A DNA stretch of 6,329 nt from an uncultured Desulfovibrionaceae bacterium. GTDB lineage: Bacteria; Desulfobacterota; Desulfovibrionia; Desulfovibrionales; Desulfovibrionaceae. The stretch's first letter is position 1. Each line of letters starts with the position of its first letter. The notes below the pieces were generated by a model that saw nothing but the letters and a program-made list of their open reading frames with translations, made no database searches and was not told the origin of the DNA. The DNA lies in the NCBI GenBank assembly GCA_949427775.1, contig CASQEL010000125.1:1-6329 (forward strand), in the 5' to 3' direction. The translations under genes were made by a program, and so were the position numbers. This document shows positions 5,410 through 6,329 of the stretch, in pieces.

Positions 5410-6329
5410 ATGTTGCGCACTGTATCCCTTTTCTGTCTGTGTCTTTCTCTCCTGACCGCCGTCTTCGCCGATCCGACAGGCGCGACGGAACGCGCCCCGC
5501 TGCTTCAGGAAGGCAAAAAAACGTTGTATCAGCGGGTGATCACCCATCCGGGAGCGCGCATTCTCCAAAAACCCGATGCCGCCGCTCCCGCGGTTCAGGC
5601 CGACGTCAAGCCTTTTACCGTGCTCTACGTCTACGCCCGCGACAACGGCTGGCTGGAAGTCGGTCCGGCGGGCAATCCGCCGCTGGGCTGGCTGGAGGCC
5701 GCCCGGACCACGGCCTGGAATCAATCACTGACGCTGCTGTTCACAGATCGGGCCGCCCGCGCGCCGGTGCTTTTTTTCAAGACGGAAAACGCCCTGGCGG
5801 ATCTGTGCAACGCCGGGGATATGGAACAGCAACTCGCTTCCCTGGAAAAAACTCTTGCCGGGATCGGCAAAAGCGACGCCCCGACGCCACAGTTGCCCGT
5901 GCTGGCCATGGAACCGCCGGATCATCAGGGCGCGGTTTCCTCCAGGCGTTTCTATCTGATGCCCATTTTGAGCATGGCCGATCCTTTTGAAGGCGTCAAA
6001 TTCCTCAAGGTGGCCTCCATAGATCCCGGCACGGGCGGAAAAAACGCCGCCGCCGGAAAAGGCGACGGCACGCCGCGCACGGCTATCGCCTTCGTCATCG
6101 ACACCACCATTTCCATGAAGCCGTACATCGAGCAGAGCCTCAACGTCATCCGCTCCATCTACGACAATCTGGAGAAAGACAAACTGGCCGACGACGTGGG
6201 CTTCGCGGTGGTGGCCTTCCGCAACAGCACCGCGGCCCGGCCCGGCCTGGAATACGACGCCAAAGTCATCAGCGACTTCGCCACCGCCAAAAACCGCACG
6301 GCTCTGGAAACCGAACTCGCCAAGGTCGA
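5410..6329 (+). CDS. Secreted SH3-like plus von Willebrand factor A domain protein, PpkA-like region (3' end off window)
   Basis: The frame is open from ATG 5410 to the right edge, with 306 residues visible and no stop. GGAG (5400-5403) lies 6 nt upstream, and the gap after the binding protein is 17 nt. Residues 1-20 are a signal peptide ending VFA, so the product should be exported. Residues 39-99 resemble a bacterial SH3 domain (VITHPGARILQKPD, then VLYVYARDNGWLEVG and LGWLEAAR). A middle region follows, with SLTLLFTDRAARAPVLFFK and RRFYLMPILSM. A vWA domain begins near residue 225: AIAFVIDTTISMKPYIEQSL, with the metal-site motif D231-x-T233-x-S235. Continuation FAVVAFRNST fits the next vWA strand. 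The middle region and DTTISM recall, from memory, the vWA half of PpkA, the Ser/Thr kinase of type VI secretion loci. No kinase domain is present here, and none fits before the signal peptide. Ligand or partner unknown. Confidence 0.82.
   Translation, partial: MLRTVSLFCLCLSLLTAVFADPTGATERAPLLQEGKKTLYQRVITHPGARILQKPDAAAPAVQADVKPFTVLYVYARDNGWLEVGPAGNPPLGWLEAARTTAWNQSLTLLFTDRAARAPVLFFKTENALADLCNAGDMEQQLASLEKTLAGIGKSDAPTPQLPVLAMEPPDHQGAVSSRRFYLMPILSMADPFEGVKFLKVASIDPGTGGKNAAAGKGDGTPRTAIAFVIDTTISMKPYIEQSLNVIRSIYDNLEKDKLADDVGFAVVAFRNSTAARPGLEYDAKVISDFATAKNRTALETELAKV

Noticed and set aside
5439..5990. Plus-strand 183-residue open frame overlapping the vWA protein gene
   Set aside because: Arg/Gly/Ser-rich out-of-frame shadow; the overlapping frame from ATG 5410 has a signal peptide, SH3-like and vWA domains and a proper ribosome site.
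1..6329. CRISPR arrays, tRNA or rRNA genes, insertion sequences
   Set aside because: No direct-repeat arrays, RNA gene signatures, transposase motifs or terminal inverted repeats were found on reading; the window is almost wholly coding.

Overview
The window looks like bacterial chromosome from a GC-rich organism (about 60-65% G+C by eye, not computed). Codon use is strongly GC-biased at third positions, and the Srf-type proteins are accompanied by orphan periplasmic components. I would guess a Desulfovibrio-like member of Desulfovibrionaceae or another GC-rich proteobacterium, but nothing in the window fixes the taxonomy. All supported genes lie on the + strand. The long minus-strand reading frames are GC-driven shadows.

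Layout: (1) 1-738 is the 3' end of a SrfB-family gene whose start lies off the left edge. (2) 739-907 is a 169-bp gap holding a 28-bp AT-rich dyad (8-bp perfect arms) and a GC-rich hairpin followed by TTTT. (3) 908-3577 is a SrfC-family protein with recognisable GTPase motifs. (4) 3589-4626 is a single-pass membrane protein with an unrecognised N-terminal domain, a proline-rich linker, one membrane helix and a Sel1-like repeat at the C terminus. (5) 4637-5392 is a secreted periplasmic binding protein of the polar amino acid type (SBP family 3) with no transporter genes beside it. (6) 5410-6329 is the start of a secreted protein with an SH3-like domain and a von Willebrand factor A domain, cut by the right edge. 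Its conserved region resembles, from memory, the vWA part of PpkA proteins of type VI secretion loci.

From srfC onward the genes are packed head to tail with gaps of 11, 10 and 17 nt and good Shine-Dalgarno sequences, so they are very probably co-transcribed. Read as one unit, the cluster pairs two cytoplasmic nucleotide-binding proteins with an inner-membrane protein that could reach both compartments and two exported proteins. SrfB would be actin/Hsp70-like by motif, and SrfC GTPase-like. The exported pair are a putative ligand sensor and a metal-dependent vWA adhesion or scaffold module. The srfB-srfC pair is known, mainly as putative virulence factors. The extension with an envelope-spanning Sel1 protein, an orphan binding protein and a PpkA-like vWA protein is the part that may be undescribed. 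Its function is not established by this sequence.
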